A stretch of 64,000 nt of DNA from Pseudaminobacter sp047739745 (GTDB taxonomy: Bacteria; Pseudomonadota; Alphaproteobacteria; Rhizobiales; Rhizobiaceae): contig NZ_JBLLVA010000002.1 of assembly GCF_047739745.1 (NCBI RefSeq), positions 372,001-436,000 of the forward strand, given 5' to 3'. Below are positions 17,294-24,892 of this stretch, one piece after another. Positions within the stretch are counted from its first letter, which is position 1. Every line of letters starts with the position of its first letter. The position numbers were made by a program, and so were the translations under genes. Below the pieces are notes generated by a model that saw nothing but the letters and a program-made list of their open reading frames with translations, was not told the DNA's origin and did not search any database.

Positions 17294-18700
17294 CTATTCC
17301 GCCGCCTGGATTTCATGCAAGGCGCCGAGCCATGCCCGGCAATCACCCAGTGCCCGGGCGGTTATCGCATGGCGTTTGGCAACGATCTTGTCTTTTCCGC
17401 GCAACCGCTTTCCTTCGGATTTCGGCGTCTCGACCGAGGGAAACAAGCCGAAATTGATGTTCATCGGCTGGAAGGAACGCTTTCCCGGCTCATCCTCCGA
17501 TACGATGTGGCCACCGGTAATGTGGTTGAGGAGCGCACCAAAAGCGGTGGTCATTGGCGGTGGAACCGCTTCCTGCCCCAGAAGTTCAGCCGCGGCAAAG
17601 CGCCCCGCCAGTAAACCGATCGCTGCGGATTCGACATAACCCTCGCAACCGGTGATCTGGCCGGCAAAACGCAACCCCTTTCGGCTTCTAAGCTGAAGTG
17701 TTCCGTCGAGCAGCGTCGGCGAATTGATGTAGGTATTGCGATGCAGACCACCCAGCCGTGCGAAATCGGCGTTCTCCAATCCGGGAATCATCCGGAAGAT
17801 GCGCACTTGCTCGGCATGCTTCAGCTTGGTCTGGAAGCCGACCATATTGTAGAGCGTGCCCAGCGCATTGTCCTGACGCAACTGAACGACTGCGTAAGCC
17901 TTCACTGACGGATTGTGCGCATTCGTCAGGCCCATCGGTTTCATCGGCCCGTGCCGCAGCGTCTCGACGCCACGCTCCGCCATGATCTCGACAGGCAGGC
18001 AGCCGTCGAAATAGGGCGTGCCTTCCCATTGCTTGAACTCAGTCTTGCCACCGTCGATAAGGGCCTGCACAAATGCTTCGTACTGGGCCTTGTCCATCGG
18101 ACAGTTGATATAGTCCTTGCCGGTGCCACCCGGGCCGATCTTGTCGTATCGCGACTGAAACCAGCAGATATTCATGTCGATCGTGTCGAAATGCACGACC
18201 GGTGCGATTGCGTCGAAGAATGCCAGCGCGTCCGCGCCGGTTTCATGCGCGATTGCGTCGGCGAGAGAAGGCGCGGTGAGCGGACCGGTAGCGAGGATGG
18301 CCTGGCGCCATTCCCTCGGGGGCAGGCCGGTCAGTTCCTCCCGGACGATGGTGACAAGCGGATGCGCTTCGAGCCGCGCGGTGACGGCAGCAGAAAAGCC
18401 ATCGCGATCGACGGCCAGCGCGCCGCCCGCCGGCACCTGGTTGGCGTCCGCTGCGCTCATGATAAGCGAGCCTGCAAGGCGCATTTCGGCGTGGAGAAGC
18501 CCAACCGCATTGGCTTTGGCATCATCGGAACGAAATGAATTGGAGCAGACCAGTTCGGCAAGCCCGTCGGTCTTGTGCGCATCGGTGCCGCGAACGGGTC
18601 GCATCTCATGCAGGACAACCGGCACGCCGGCATTTGCCGCTTGCCATGCCGCTTCCGAGCCGGCCAGGCCACCGCCGATGATGTGAACGGGTTCTGTCAT
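17294..18700 (-). CDS. trmFO: tRNA m5U54 methyltransferase TrmFO (folate/FAD dependent)
   Basis: 468 residues. It methylates U54 in the tRNA T-loop using methylenetetrahydrofolate and FADH2. The N-terminal FAD motif reads HIIGGGLAGSEAAWQ. CSNSFRSDD follows at about 50, and GCEGYVESAAIGLLAGRFAA lies near the C-terminus. The start was set at ATG 18700 (MTEPVHI) to match the family. The stop codon abuts the end of the convergent NDUFAF6-like gene. Confidence 0.94.
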   Translation of the reverse strand: MTEPVHIIGGGLAGSEAAWQAANAGVPVVLHEMRPVRGTDAHKTDGLAELVCSNSFRSDDAKANAVGLLHAEMRLAGSLIMSAADANQVPAGGALAVDRDGFSAAVTARLEAHPLVTIVREELTGLPPREWRQAILATGPLTAPSLADAIAHETGADALAFFDAIAPVVHFDTIDMNICWFQSRYDKIGPGGTGKDYINCPMDKAQYEAFVQALIDGGKTEFKQWEGTPYFDGCLPVEIMAERGVETLRHGPMKPMGLTNAHNPSVKAYAVVQLRQDNALGTLYNMVGFQTKLKHAEQVRIFRMIPGLENADFARLGGLHRNTYINSPTLLDGTLQLRSRKGLRFAGQITGCEGYVESAAIGLLAGRFAAAELLGQEAVPPPMTTAFGALLNHITGGHIVSEDEPGKRSFQPMNINFGLFPSVETPKSEGKRLRGKDKIVAKRHAITARALGDCRAWLGALHEIQAAE

Positions 18701-18836
18701 GCCAGCCGAAATAGTCGTCAGGGAGACGAATTGCAAGAAAGCGCCCTCGTTTCATTTTTGCCGCGCTTGCCAGGGATTCGCAAGTTGGCGCGATGACGGC
18801 ATTGTCGCCGGCAACGGCTGTGGCTAATCATTGGAT

Positions 18837-19442
18837 ATGACGCATCCTTTAAGCGCCCGCGCAGCGATGTTAGCAGTTGTCGGCCTGGCTGCGGGCTGGG
18901 TTCCGGTGTCCAGCCTCAGTGCCGGCGAAGCCACCACGGGGAGGGCCTCCATCAGGATCTGTCACGGTTTCGGCTGCCACTTCAGATCTGAACTGGATCT
19001 TGCGAGCGGCGACGAAAAGCGCCTTGCCGCGATGCTTTCGGCGGGCGCTTCCTCTCCGCGTGCCGAACGGGTCGCCGTATCCAAGGCGGTTCAATATTAT
19101 GAGAACCGTGCGGTACGCGTGATTGGCGTGCGTGACCAGGGCAAGTCCACTGCCAAACAATTGGGCAAGCGTGGCCAGATGGATTGCATCGACGAATCGA
19201 CCAACACTCGCGCGTTTCTGCTCCATCTCGAAAGACGCGGCCTGCTGAAGCATCACACAGTGAATCGGAACGTCACCCGCGGCTTCCTGATTGACGGACG
19301 CTATCCGCATTCGACAGCGGTATTACGGGAAAAATCCGGAACGAAGTGGGCGGTCGACAGCTGGTACGAACCGACGGGCGGCCCGCCCGACATCATGCCG
19401 CTGTCGGAATGGCTGAAACGCGGCGTAATGGGGGTCCGCTGA
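18837..19442 (+). CDS. Conserved exported protein of unknown function
   Basis: 201 residues from ATG 18837 (a TTG two codons earlier is possible). A Sec signal peptide covers about residues 1-30 (AMLAVVGLAAGWVPVSSLSA). The mature part has a paired-Cys motif ICHGFGCHF near its N-terminus and a third Cys in GQMDCIDESTNT. The closing segment WAVDSWYEPTGGPPDIMPLS is strongly structured. No function is recognised. The gene is alone between trmFO and the small-RNA locus. Confidence 0.75.
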   Translation: MTHPLSARAAMLAVVGLAAGWVPVSSLSAGEATTGRASIRICHGFGCHFRSELDLASGDEKRLAAMLSAGASSPRAERVAVSKAVQYYENRAVRVIGVRDQGKSTAKQLGKRGQMDCIDESTNTRAFLLHLERRGLLKHHTVNRNVTRGFLIDGRYPHSTAVLREKSGTKWAVDSWYEPTGGPPDIMPLSEWLKRGVMGVR

Positions 19443-19486
19443 GCCGCGCCTCGCCCGCCTGCCAGCAAGCCGTCAAACACACATAT

Positions 19487-19617
19487 CCTGGAAACGACAA
19501 CACCCGCCGGGGGAGGAGGTCCGGCGGGTGTCGTGTGGGTCGGCCAGCAATCGGGAGGAGGAGACGCCGGCCGTATTCACTGGAGCCTGGGAGGAGGTAG
19601 GCGCCAGCGAAATTCTT
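19487..19617 (-). ncRNA. CcsR/alpha-r14 ('cuckoo')-type sRNA, copy A
   Basis: Minus-strand RNA of about 125 nt with three hairpins. Each loop shows the identical anti-Shine-Dalgarno 9-mer CCTCCTCCC, seen on the plus strand as GGGAGGAGG at 19589-19597, 19553-19561 and 19511-19519. The last hairpin (stem CACCCGCCGG / CCGGCGGGTG) is followed by TTGTCGTTT and serves as a terminator. The middle stem needs a G-U pair on the minus strand that would be A-C on the plus strand, which fixes the orientation. Alphaproteobacterial CcsR, NfeR1 and alpha-r14 RNAs share this design and bind ribosome-binding sites of target mRNAs. Confidence 0.85.
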
Positions 19618-19649
19618 TTCGCCGTTTAAAGGGTGCGAAAGCCCTTGAG

Positions 19650-19776
19650 AGGGAAACAACACCCGCCGGGGGAGGAGGTCCGGCGGGTGCCGTTTAGGTC
19701 CGGTCAGCAATCGGGAGGAGGAGAAGCTGACCGTATTCGTCGGCGCCCGGGAGGAGGTAGGCGTCAACGAAATTCC
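19650..19776 (-). ncRNA. CcsR/alpha-r14 ('cuckoo')-type sRNA, copy B
   Basis: Second tandem copy, located between copy A and the DUF1127 genes. It has the same three-hairpin plan and the same loop 9-mer at 19749-19757, 19713-19721 and 19670-19678. The middle stem CGGTCAGC / GCTGACCG and terminator stem CACCCGCCGG / CCGGCGGGTG are perfect; the terminator is followed by TTGTTT. The 5' part GAATTTCG is shared with copy A and begins right after the DUF1127 stop. It is therefore probably processed from the DUF1127 mRNA, as described for Rhodobacter CcsR RNAs. Confidence 0.85.
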
Positions 19777-19781
19777 GTAGT

Positions 19782-19922
19782 TCAGATCGCGCGGCGCGCG
19801 ACCGTGTGGATCTCGCTGCGGCTAATGCCGAGATCGGAAAGTTCGCGGTTCGACAGGCGGCCGAGCTCATTCACGGTTTCGCGGTAACGGCGCCAGTTGC
19901 GGTAGTTGCGGAGAATGTTCAT
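19782..19922 (-). CDS. DUF1127 small Arg-rich protein, copy 1
   Basis: 46 residues, start MNILRNYRNWRRYRETVNEL. It carries the DUF1127 core (LSNRELSDLGISRSEIHTVA) and ends in a basic ARRAI. DUF1127 proteins are small Arg-rich RNA-binding regulators; the Rhodobacter member CcaF1 influences CcsR sRNA maturation. The stop codon lies about 10 bases before sRNA copy B, so mRNA and sRNA are probably one transcript. The spacing to the second DUF1127 gene is 50 bases. Confidence 0.88.
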   Translation of the reverse strand: MNILRNYRNWRRYRETVNELGRLSNRELSDLGISRSEIHTVARRAI

Positions 19923-19972
19923 TTTTCTTGCTTTCTATAGACTGTGTTTCGGCGTTCGGGCTCAAGGCCTCG

Positions 19973-20113
19973 TTAGATCGACTTGCGCGCGACGAAGTGA
20001 ATGTCGCTGCGGCTGATGCCGAGGTCGGTAAGCTCGCGGTTCGAAAGGCGGCTCAGCTCGGACACGGTTTCCCGGTAGCGGCGCCAGTTGCGATAGTTGC
20101 GGATGAGGTTCAT
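19973..20113 (-). CDS. DUF1127 small Arg-rich protein, copy 2
   Basis: 46 residues, start MNLIRNYRNWRRYRETVSEL, core LSNRELTDLGISRSDIHFVA and end RKSI. It differs from copy 1 at about ten positions, so the pair is a tandem duplication. The start was set at ATG 20113, where similarity to copy 1 begins. It is the first gene of the locus: DUF1127 - DUF1127 - sRNA B - sRNA A. A 37-base palindrome lies 90 bases upstream. Confidence 0.88.
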   Translation of the reverse strand: MNLIRNYRNWRRYRETVSELSRLSNRELTDLGISRSDIHFVARKSI

Positions 20114-20202
20114 GGCAGTGCTCGTTTCGTCTTCGGTTCGTTTTCGCTGTCTCTGTGTACGATGCGTAGATAGGACTGTTCTTCGTGGTTTGAAATAGCT
20201 GT

Positions 20203-20239
20203 TGGTGCATAGCAGCAATGCGTTTTGTGCATTGCACCA
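20203..20239 (-). promoter_or_regulatory. Nested inverted repeat upstream of the DUF1127 genes
   Basis: The outer arms TGGTGCA / TGCACCA span 20203-20239, and an inner perfect pair GCAATGC / GCATTGC spans 20215-20235. The element sits ~90 bases upstream of the first DUF1127 start. It could be an operator or a 5'-leader hairpin. In Brucella the LysR regulator VtlR activates small DUF1127 genes, so an operator for such a regulator is one possibility (inference). Confidence 0.45.
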
Positions 20240-20349
20240 TCAACTGACGTTAATGGCTGTGGCATAAGTAGGGTCTCTTCGCAAAAATGCCATAATGTCA
20301 AAGACTTGAATGATGTTCTTTTTGTCGCACCCTCTCGGAGGAAAACCTA

Positions 20350-21465
20350 TTGGCTAGCTACGCATCGCGCTTGAAACAGGATATCGCGCGCTGGGCTGAG
20401 ACGGGCATTGTCGACGCGTCGACGGCAGCCGCGCTTTTGCAGGACGCTGAGGCGAACGAGCGCCGATCTTTCAGTTTCGGTTTCGTATTGGCGATCATGG
20501 CGGCGTTGCTGCTTGGTGCTTCCATCCTCCTGCTGATTGCCGCCAATTGGGGATCGATCCCGCGTCTCGTGCGAGTTTGCGGGTTGTTAGCAGTCCTGTT
20601 CGGCGGCTATGTCGGCGGTGCCGTGTTGAAGCAGCGTGGTGATGACGCTCTGGCAGAGGCGTTGTGGCTGGTCGCCGCCAGCTCCTTCGGCGCGTCGATC
20701 GCGCTCATAGGCCAGATGTATCATTTCTCCGGCGACTTGGACGCCGCCTTGCTGACCTGGTGTGTCGGCACCGTACTGGCCGCTTTCCTGCTCCGGTCCG
20801 GCCCGCTGACGGTCGGCGCTGTGGCCATTGCGATGGCGTGGTTGATATTGCGCGGGGTGGAAAATTGGGGGGCCGGTTTGCCTTCCCACCTTTATCTGGT
20901 GATCGCGCTGCTCCTCTGGCTGGTTTCTTATTGGACGCAGAGTCGTGCCGCGCGCCACCTCATCCTGCTTTCGCTCATTCTTTATGTCGCACTGCTGGCG
21001 GTGCAATATGAAGTTCTCGGATTGGCCACTGTGCTTGCCATAGGCTCGGCTGCGCTGTTTGCGCTTCACGTCAGGATTCCGGGCGAAGTCGAGAGGGTCA
21101 TCCGTCTCGGCAGCGGTTTCCCGGCACATTGCCTTGTTGGCTTCCTTGCCGGTCTGGCGATGATTCAGGCCGAACTTGTGGACGAAGGCATGTCTCTGGC
21201 GTTTGCGGCGCTGGCGACGTTTGGAGGCATTGCCGCAGCCTTGTACCTGGCGGGGCGTGAAAGCCGTGTCCTGCGCTCTATCGCCTATGTCGGGTTCGGG
21301 CTGGAGCTTTGCTTCGTTTATGCGGTCACAATGGGAACGATGCTCGGCACGGCCGGCCTGTTCCTGGCGTCCGGTGTGCTTCTCGGCATCATCGCCATTT
21401 TCATCATCCGTGTGGAGAGGCGTATCAGGACCGGAATCTCGGGGCATGGAGGAGCAACCGCATGA
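20350..21465 (+). CDS. DUF2157 membrane protein
   Basis: 371 residues with about ten hydrophobic segments. The N-terminal 45 residues are soluble and match the DUF2157 start (RWAETGIVDASTAAALL), followed by ILLLIAANWGSIPRLVR. The start is TTG 20350 with GGAGGAAAACC in front. It overlaps the next gene by four bases (ATGA). DUF2157 and GDYXXLXY proteins form a conserved membrane pair of unknown function in many proteobacteria. Confidence 0.82.
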   Translation: MASYASRLKQDIARWAETGIVDASTAAALLQDAEANERRSFSFGFVLAIMAALLLGASILLLIAANWGSIPRLVRVCGLLAVLFGGYVGGAVLKQRGDDALAEALWLVAASSFGASIALIGQMYHFSGDLDAALLTWCVGTVLAAFLLRSGPLTVGAVAIAMAWLILRGVENWGAGLPSHLYLVIALLLWLVSYWTQSRAARHLILLSLILYVALLAVQYEVLGLATVLAIGSAALFALHVRIPGEVERVIRLGSGFPAHCLVGFLAGLAMIQAELVDEGMSLAFAALATFGGIAAALYLAGRESRVLRSIAYVGFGLELCFVYAVTMGTMLGTAGLFLASGVLLGIIAIFIIRVERRIRTGISGHGGATA

Positions 21466-22037
21466 TTGTCCGCCAAAGGCTTATTGCGTCGGCGATCGTC
21501 GTGGCATTGCTGCAGATCGCGTTCCTGTCCTGGATGATCGCTGGACGCGCCATGACATTGCGCAACGGGCAGGATGTCCTGCTCAAGGTCGAGCCGGTCG
21601 ATCCGCGCGACCTGCTGCGCGGCGACTATGTCCAACTCGGCTACGATATCTCCACGATCCCGGAAAAGATCGTCGAGAACATGCCGGAAGACCCGCAGAC
21701 CGTCGCGGCCGGGCCTATCTATGTGCGCATAAATAAAGATGCCGACGGCTTCTGGCGACCAGTATCCGCGTCTCTCGGCCAGCCTTCGACAACTGCCCGG
21801 CGCGAGGGAGAGATCGACATTCGCGGCAATGTTCTGTCCCGTTGGGGTGACGATGTATTGCGGGTCACATACGGCATTGAGCGCTTCTATCTGCCGGAAG
21901 ACGAGGGGAAGGCTATTGAGCGGGACATGCGCGTGCGCAGCTTCGGCATCGTCGCTTCCATCGACGCGGACGGCACGGCGCAGATCAAGGCGCTGATGGA
22001 TGGCGAGACTAAGCTTTTCGAGGAGCCGCCTTATTAG
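21462..22037 (+). CDS. GDYXXLXY-domain protein
   Basis: 191 residues. It has one N-terminal membrane anchor (IASAIVVALLQIAFLSWMI) and the family hallmark LLRGDYVQLGYDIS at about residues 50-63. The rest is an extracytoplasmic domain. The start ATG 21462 overlaps the DUF2157 stop. The family usually accompanies DUF2157 proteins; function unknown. It ends 14 bases before the tRNA-Leu on the opposite strand. Confidence 0.85.
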   Translation: MIVRQRLIASAIVVALLQIAFLSWMIAGRAMTLRNGQDVLLKVEPVDPRDLLRGDYVQLGYDISTIPEKIVENMPEDPQTVAAGPIYVRINKDADGFWRPVSASLGQPSTTARREGEIDIRGNVLSRWGDDVLRVTYGIERFYLPEDEGKAIERDMRVRSFGIVASIDADGTAQIKALMDGETKLFEEPPY

Positions 22038-22051
22038 CGCTCGGAGCCGGC

Positions 22052-22136
22052 TGGTGCGGATGAGAGGAGTCGAACCTCCACGCCTCTCGGCACTGGAACC
22101 TAAATCCAGGGCGTCTACCAGTTCCGCCACATCCGC
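22052..22136 (-). tRNA. tRNA-Leu (anticodon TAG)
   Basis: 85 bases including an encoded CCA. The acceptor stem is GCGGATG with ATCCGC near the 3' end. The D-arm reads GGCGGAACTGGTAGAC. The anticodon stem CTGGA / TCCAG encloses TTTAGGT, giving anticodon TAG, which reads CUN (CUA/CUG) leucine codons. The variable arm is long (class II), and the T-arm contains GGTTCGACTCC. Convergent with the GDYXXLXY gene and divergent from tig. Confidence 0.95.
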
Positions 22137-22487
22137 AATGGGCCGGAAATCTCACGTGATCCTCGTTATGTCAATGTCGCAATCACAAGATGGCTACGGG
22201 CCCAAACGTGCGAAGAGAGTTGAAAATTCGACTGGTGTGTGACAAAAGGCGTGTCAAATGTGACGGGTTGTAACTGTCCGCGTCCGACGGATGTGGTAAG
22301 AAGCAGGAAAAACAAAAGCTTACCTCGTTCTTGGAGCGCATTCAAAGCTAGCGGCAACTGGTAGACGGTACCATTTCGACGCACTTGCTTGTCCCGCACC
22401 CAGGAACTACCCCGGCACGATATTCCGACAGGCCAAATGGCGGGACGCCGTTTGTTCAGCGTCATTGGTGAAAACAAAGGTTCGACG

Positions 22488-23966
22488 ATGCAGGTTACCG
22501 AAACTCTCAATTCCGGTCTTAAGCGCGAAATCAAGGTGACCGTGCCGGCCGGTGACCTCGAAGCCAAGCTCGTGGAGCGGCTTTCGGAGGCTAAGGACAA
22601 GGTCCGCATCAACGGCTTCCGCCCCGGCAAGGTGCCCCTGCAGCATCTGCGTAAGGTCTATGGCAAGTCGCTGATGGCCGAGGTGGTGAACGACATCCTG
22701 TCGAATTCGGCGCGCAAGATCATTGCCGACCGTGGTGAAAAGGCGGCCATGCAGCCGGAAGTCATCATGACCGAGGACGAGAAGGAAGCCGAGAAAATCC
22801 TCGCGGGCGCCGCCGATTTCGAATTCCAGCTCGCCTATGAAGTCATCCCGGAAATCACCATAGAAGATTTCAGCAAGATCGCGGTGACGCGTCAGGTGTT
22901 CGACGTACCGGACGAGGAAATCGACGAGCAGGTCAAGCGCGTTGCCGAGTCCGCCCGCTCCTACGAGCCCAAGACGGGCAAGGCCGAAGAAGGCGACCGC
23001 GTCACGATTGACTATGTCGGCAAGATCGACGGCACGCCGTTCAATGGCGGCACCGGTTCTGACCAGCCGCTGGTGCTCGGCTCCAAGGAGTTCATCCCGG
23101 GCTTCGAAGACCAACTGGTCGGCACCAAGGCAGGTGATGAAAAGCTCGTGACCGTGACCTTCCCGGAAGACTACGGCGCGTCGGAACTGGCCGGCAAGGA
23201 AGCCACTTTCGATGTGACGGTCAAGGAGGTGAGCAAACCCGGACCGCTGGAGATCAACGACGAGACCGCCAAGAATCTCGGCCTCGAGTCGCTCGAGCGT
23301 CTGCGTGAGATCGTGCGCGGCCAGATCGAGAGCCAGTTCGGCTCGATGACGCGGCAGAAGGTAAAGCGCCAGTTGCTCGACCAGCTCGACGCCACCTACA
23401 AGTTCGAGGCGCCGTCCAAGCTTGTCGAGGCGGAGTTCTCCAACATCTGGAATCAGGTGACGCGTGAACTGGAAACGGCTGGTCGCACCTTCGCCGACGA
23501 AGAGACGACGGAAGAAGAGGCGCGTGAGGAATATATGCGCCTTGCCGAGCGCCGCGTGCGTCTCGGGCTGGTGCTGGCCGAAATCGGCGAAAAGGCTGGC
23601 GTGCAGGTGTCGGACGAAGAGTTGCAGCGCGCACTGTTCGAGTTCGTGCGTCGCTACCCGGCCAACCAGCAGCAGGAAGTCTTCGACTTCTATCGCAACA
23701 ATGCAAATGCGCTGACCACGCTTCGGGCACCGCTGTTCGAGGAGAAGGTCGTCGATCATCTGCTTACTCAGATTTCCGTCACCGATCAGAAGGTGAGCAA
23801 GGAAGAGCTGATGGCGGATGACGAGGAGGATGCCGCCAAGCCGGAGAAGAAGACCAAGAAAGCTGCTGCCAAGAAATCCGACGACGCCGACAAGGCTGAA
23901 AAGGCAGAGCCGAAGAAGAAGGCCGCGCCCAAGAAGAAGGCCGCCAAGGAAGACGATGCCGAATAA
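22488..23966 (+). CDS. tig: Trigger factor
   Basis: 492 residues. Ribosome-bound chaperone and peptidyl-prolyl isomerase. The ribosome-docking signature GFRPGKVPLQHLRKVYG lies at about residues 40-56. The FKBP-type PPIase domain (about 160-245) contains GDRVTIDYVGKIDGTPF. A chaperone domain follows. The C-terminal ~55 residues form a Lys/Ala-rich tail typical of rhizobial trigger factors. The 351-base gap after tRNA-Leu presumably carries the promoter; nothing else was recognised there. Confidence 0.96.
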   Translation: MQVTETLNSGLKREIKVTVPAGDLEAKLVERLSEAKDKVRINGFRPGKVPLQHLRKVYGKSLMAEVVNDILSNSARKIIADRGEKAAMQPEVIMTEDEKEAEKILAGAADFEFQLAYEVIPEITIEDFSKIAVTRQVFDVPDEEIDEQVKRVAESARSYEPKTGKAEEGDRVTIDYVGKIDGTPFNGGTGSDQPLVLGSKEFIPGFEDQLVGTKAGDEKLVTVTFPEDYGASELAGKEATFDVTVKEVSKPGPLEINDETAKNLGLESLERLREIVRGQIESQFGSMTRQKVKRQLLDQLDATYKFEAPSKLVEAEFSNIWNQVTRELETAGRTFADEETTEEEAREEYMRLAERRVRLGLVLAEIGEKAGVQVSDEELQRALFEFVRRYPANQQQEVFDFYRNNANALTTLRAPLFEEKVVDHLLTQISVTDQKVSKEELMADDEEDAAKPEKKTKKAAAKKSDDADKAEKAEPKKKAAPKKKAAKEDDAE

Positions 23967-23984
23967 TCTTTCGGCGTGACGTAA

Positions 23985-24017
23985 TAAAAAAGGCCGCAGC
24001 AATGCGGCCTTTTTTAT
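23985..24017. terminator. Bidirectional terminator after tig
   Basis: AAAAAAGGCCGC / GCGGCCTTTTTT stem with loop AGCAAT, flanked by A- and T-tracts. It suits intrinsic termination of tig and of the convergent radC. Confidence 0.9.
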
Positions 24018-24052
24018 TTGCGTTCAGTTCAGTGGCTGCGAAGCGACTTTGT

Positions 24053-24805
24053 TCAGATCAAAAGCAGGCCTTTCATGCTGGCATGGCCCTTTTTGCCGAT
24101 GATGATGTGGTCATGCACGGCGATGCCCAGCGGCTTGGCAGTCTCGACAATCATCTTGGTCATGTCGATGTCGGCGCGCGACGGCGTCGGATCGCCCGAC
24201 GGATGATTGTGGACAAGGACGATTGCCGTGGCCGAAAGCTCCAAGGCCCGTTTCACCACTTCGCGCGGATAGACCGGCGTGTGGTCGACCGTGCCGGTCT
24301 GCTGCACTTCATCGGCGATCAGCGCATTCTTCTTGTCGAGAAACAGGATGCGAAACTGCTCGCGCTCCTCGAAAGCCATGGCGGCGCGGCAATAATCGAG
24401 CACCTGGTTCCATGACGAAAGGATCTCGCGGCCCTTGATTTCGCTGCGTGCCATGCGCAGCGCCGCCGCAGCCACGATTTTCAGATCGACCGCGGCGCCC
24501 TCGCCAATATGCTCGACCTCGCGAAGCAGGTGCTCGGGAGCGCCAAGCACCTCGGCCAAAGAGCCGAAGCGCTTCAGCAGAGCCTTGGCTCGCTCCTTGG
24601 TGTCGGCGCGGGGGATGGAACGAAACAGGAGTAATTCCAGTATTTCATAGTCGGAAAGCGCTTCGGCTCCCGCCTGGCGAAAACGTTCGCGCAAACGTTG
24701 GCGATGTCCCAGATAATGCGGCTTTTCCTCGACCGGTTTGACAGAGCGCATTGCAGGCGGCCGCTGTTCGGCGAAAAAGCCACGCTCATCCTCATCGTCA
24801 TGCAT
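24053..24805 (-). CDS. radC: RadC-family JAB-domain protein
   Basis: 250 residues from ATG 24805. An N-terminal helix-hairpin-helix-like part (LSDYEILELLLF, VEHIGEGAAVDLK) is followed by a JAB/MPN metalloprotease-like domain with the intact zinc motif HNHPSGDPTPSRAD. Despite the name, a DNA-repair role for RadC is not established. It is separated from tig by a shared terminator and from map by a rhizobial palindrome. Confidence 0.9.
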   Translation of the reverse strand: MHDDEDERGFFAEQRPPAMRSVKPVEEKPHYLGHRQRLRERFRQAGAEALSDYEILELLLFRSIPRADTKERAKALLKRFGSLAEVLGAPEHLLREVEHIGEGAAVDLKIVAAAALRMARSEIKGREILSSWNQVLDYCRAAMAFEEREQFRILFLDKKNALIADEVQQTGTVDHTPVYPREVVKRALELSATAIVLVHNHPSGDPTPSRADIDMTKMIVETAKPLGIAVHDHIIIGKKGHASMKGLLLI

Positions 24806-24854
24806 GCAGCGTGCGCCCCCGCTCTTGTTCCGCAACGCTTTGAATCTATGCAGA

Positions 24855-24890
24855 TTCCCGGCGGAAATCGATTCCGATTTTCGGGCCGGG
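24855..24890. repeat. Rhizobial-type intergenic palindrome (map-radC gap)
   Basis: GGCGGAAATCGATTCCGATTTTCGGGCC, an imperfect palindrome with a centre (AAATCGATTCCGATTTTCGG) similar to the elements at 40547 and 45935. It lies in the radC-map gap and probably belongs to a dispersed repeat family. Confidence 0.5.
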
Positions 24891-24892
24891 TG

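Noticed and set aside
19633..19887. Plus-strand frames over the repeated G-rich blocks
   Set aside because: The blocks are explained by minus-strand sRNA hairpins; the frames have no ribosome-binding site or conserved pattern.
22350..22370. GGCAACTGGTAGACGG resembling a tRNA-Leu D-arm
   Set aside because: Only the D-arm resembles tRNA-Leu; no anticodon or T-arm follows. Chance or an old fragment.
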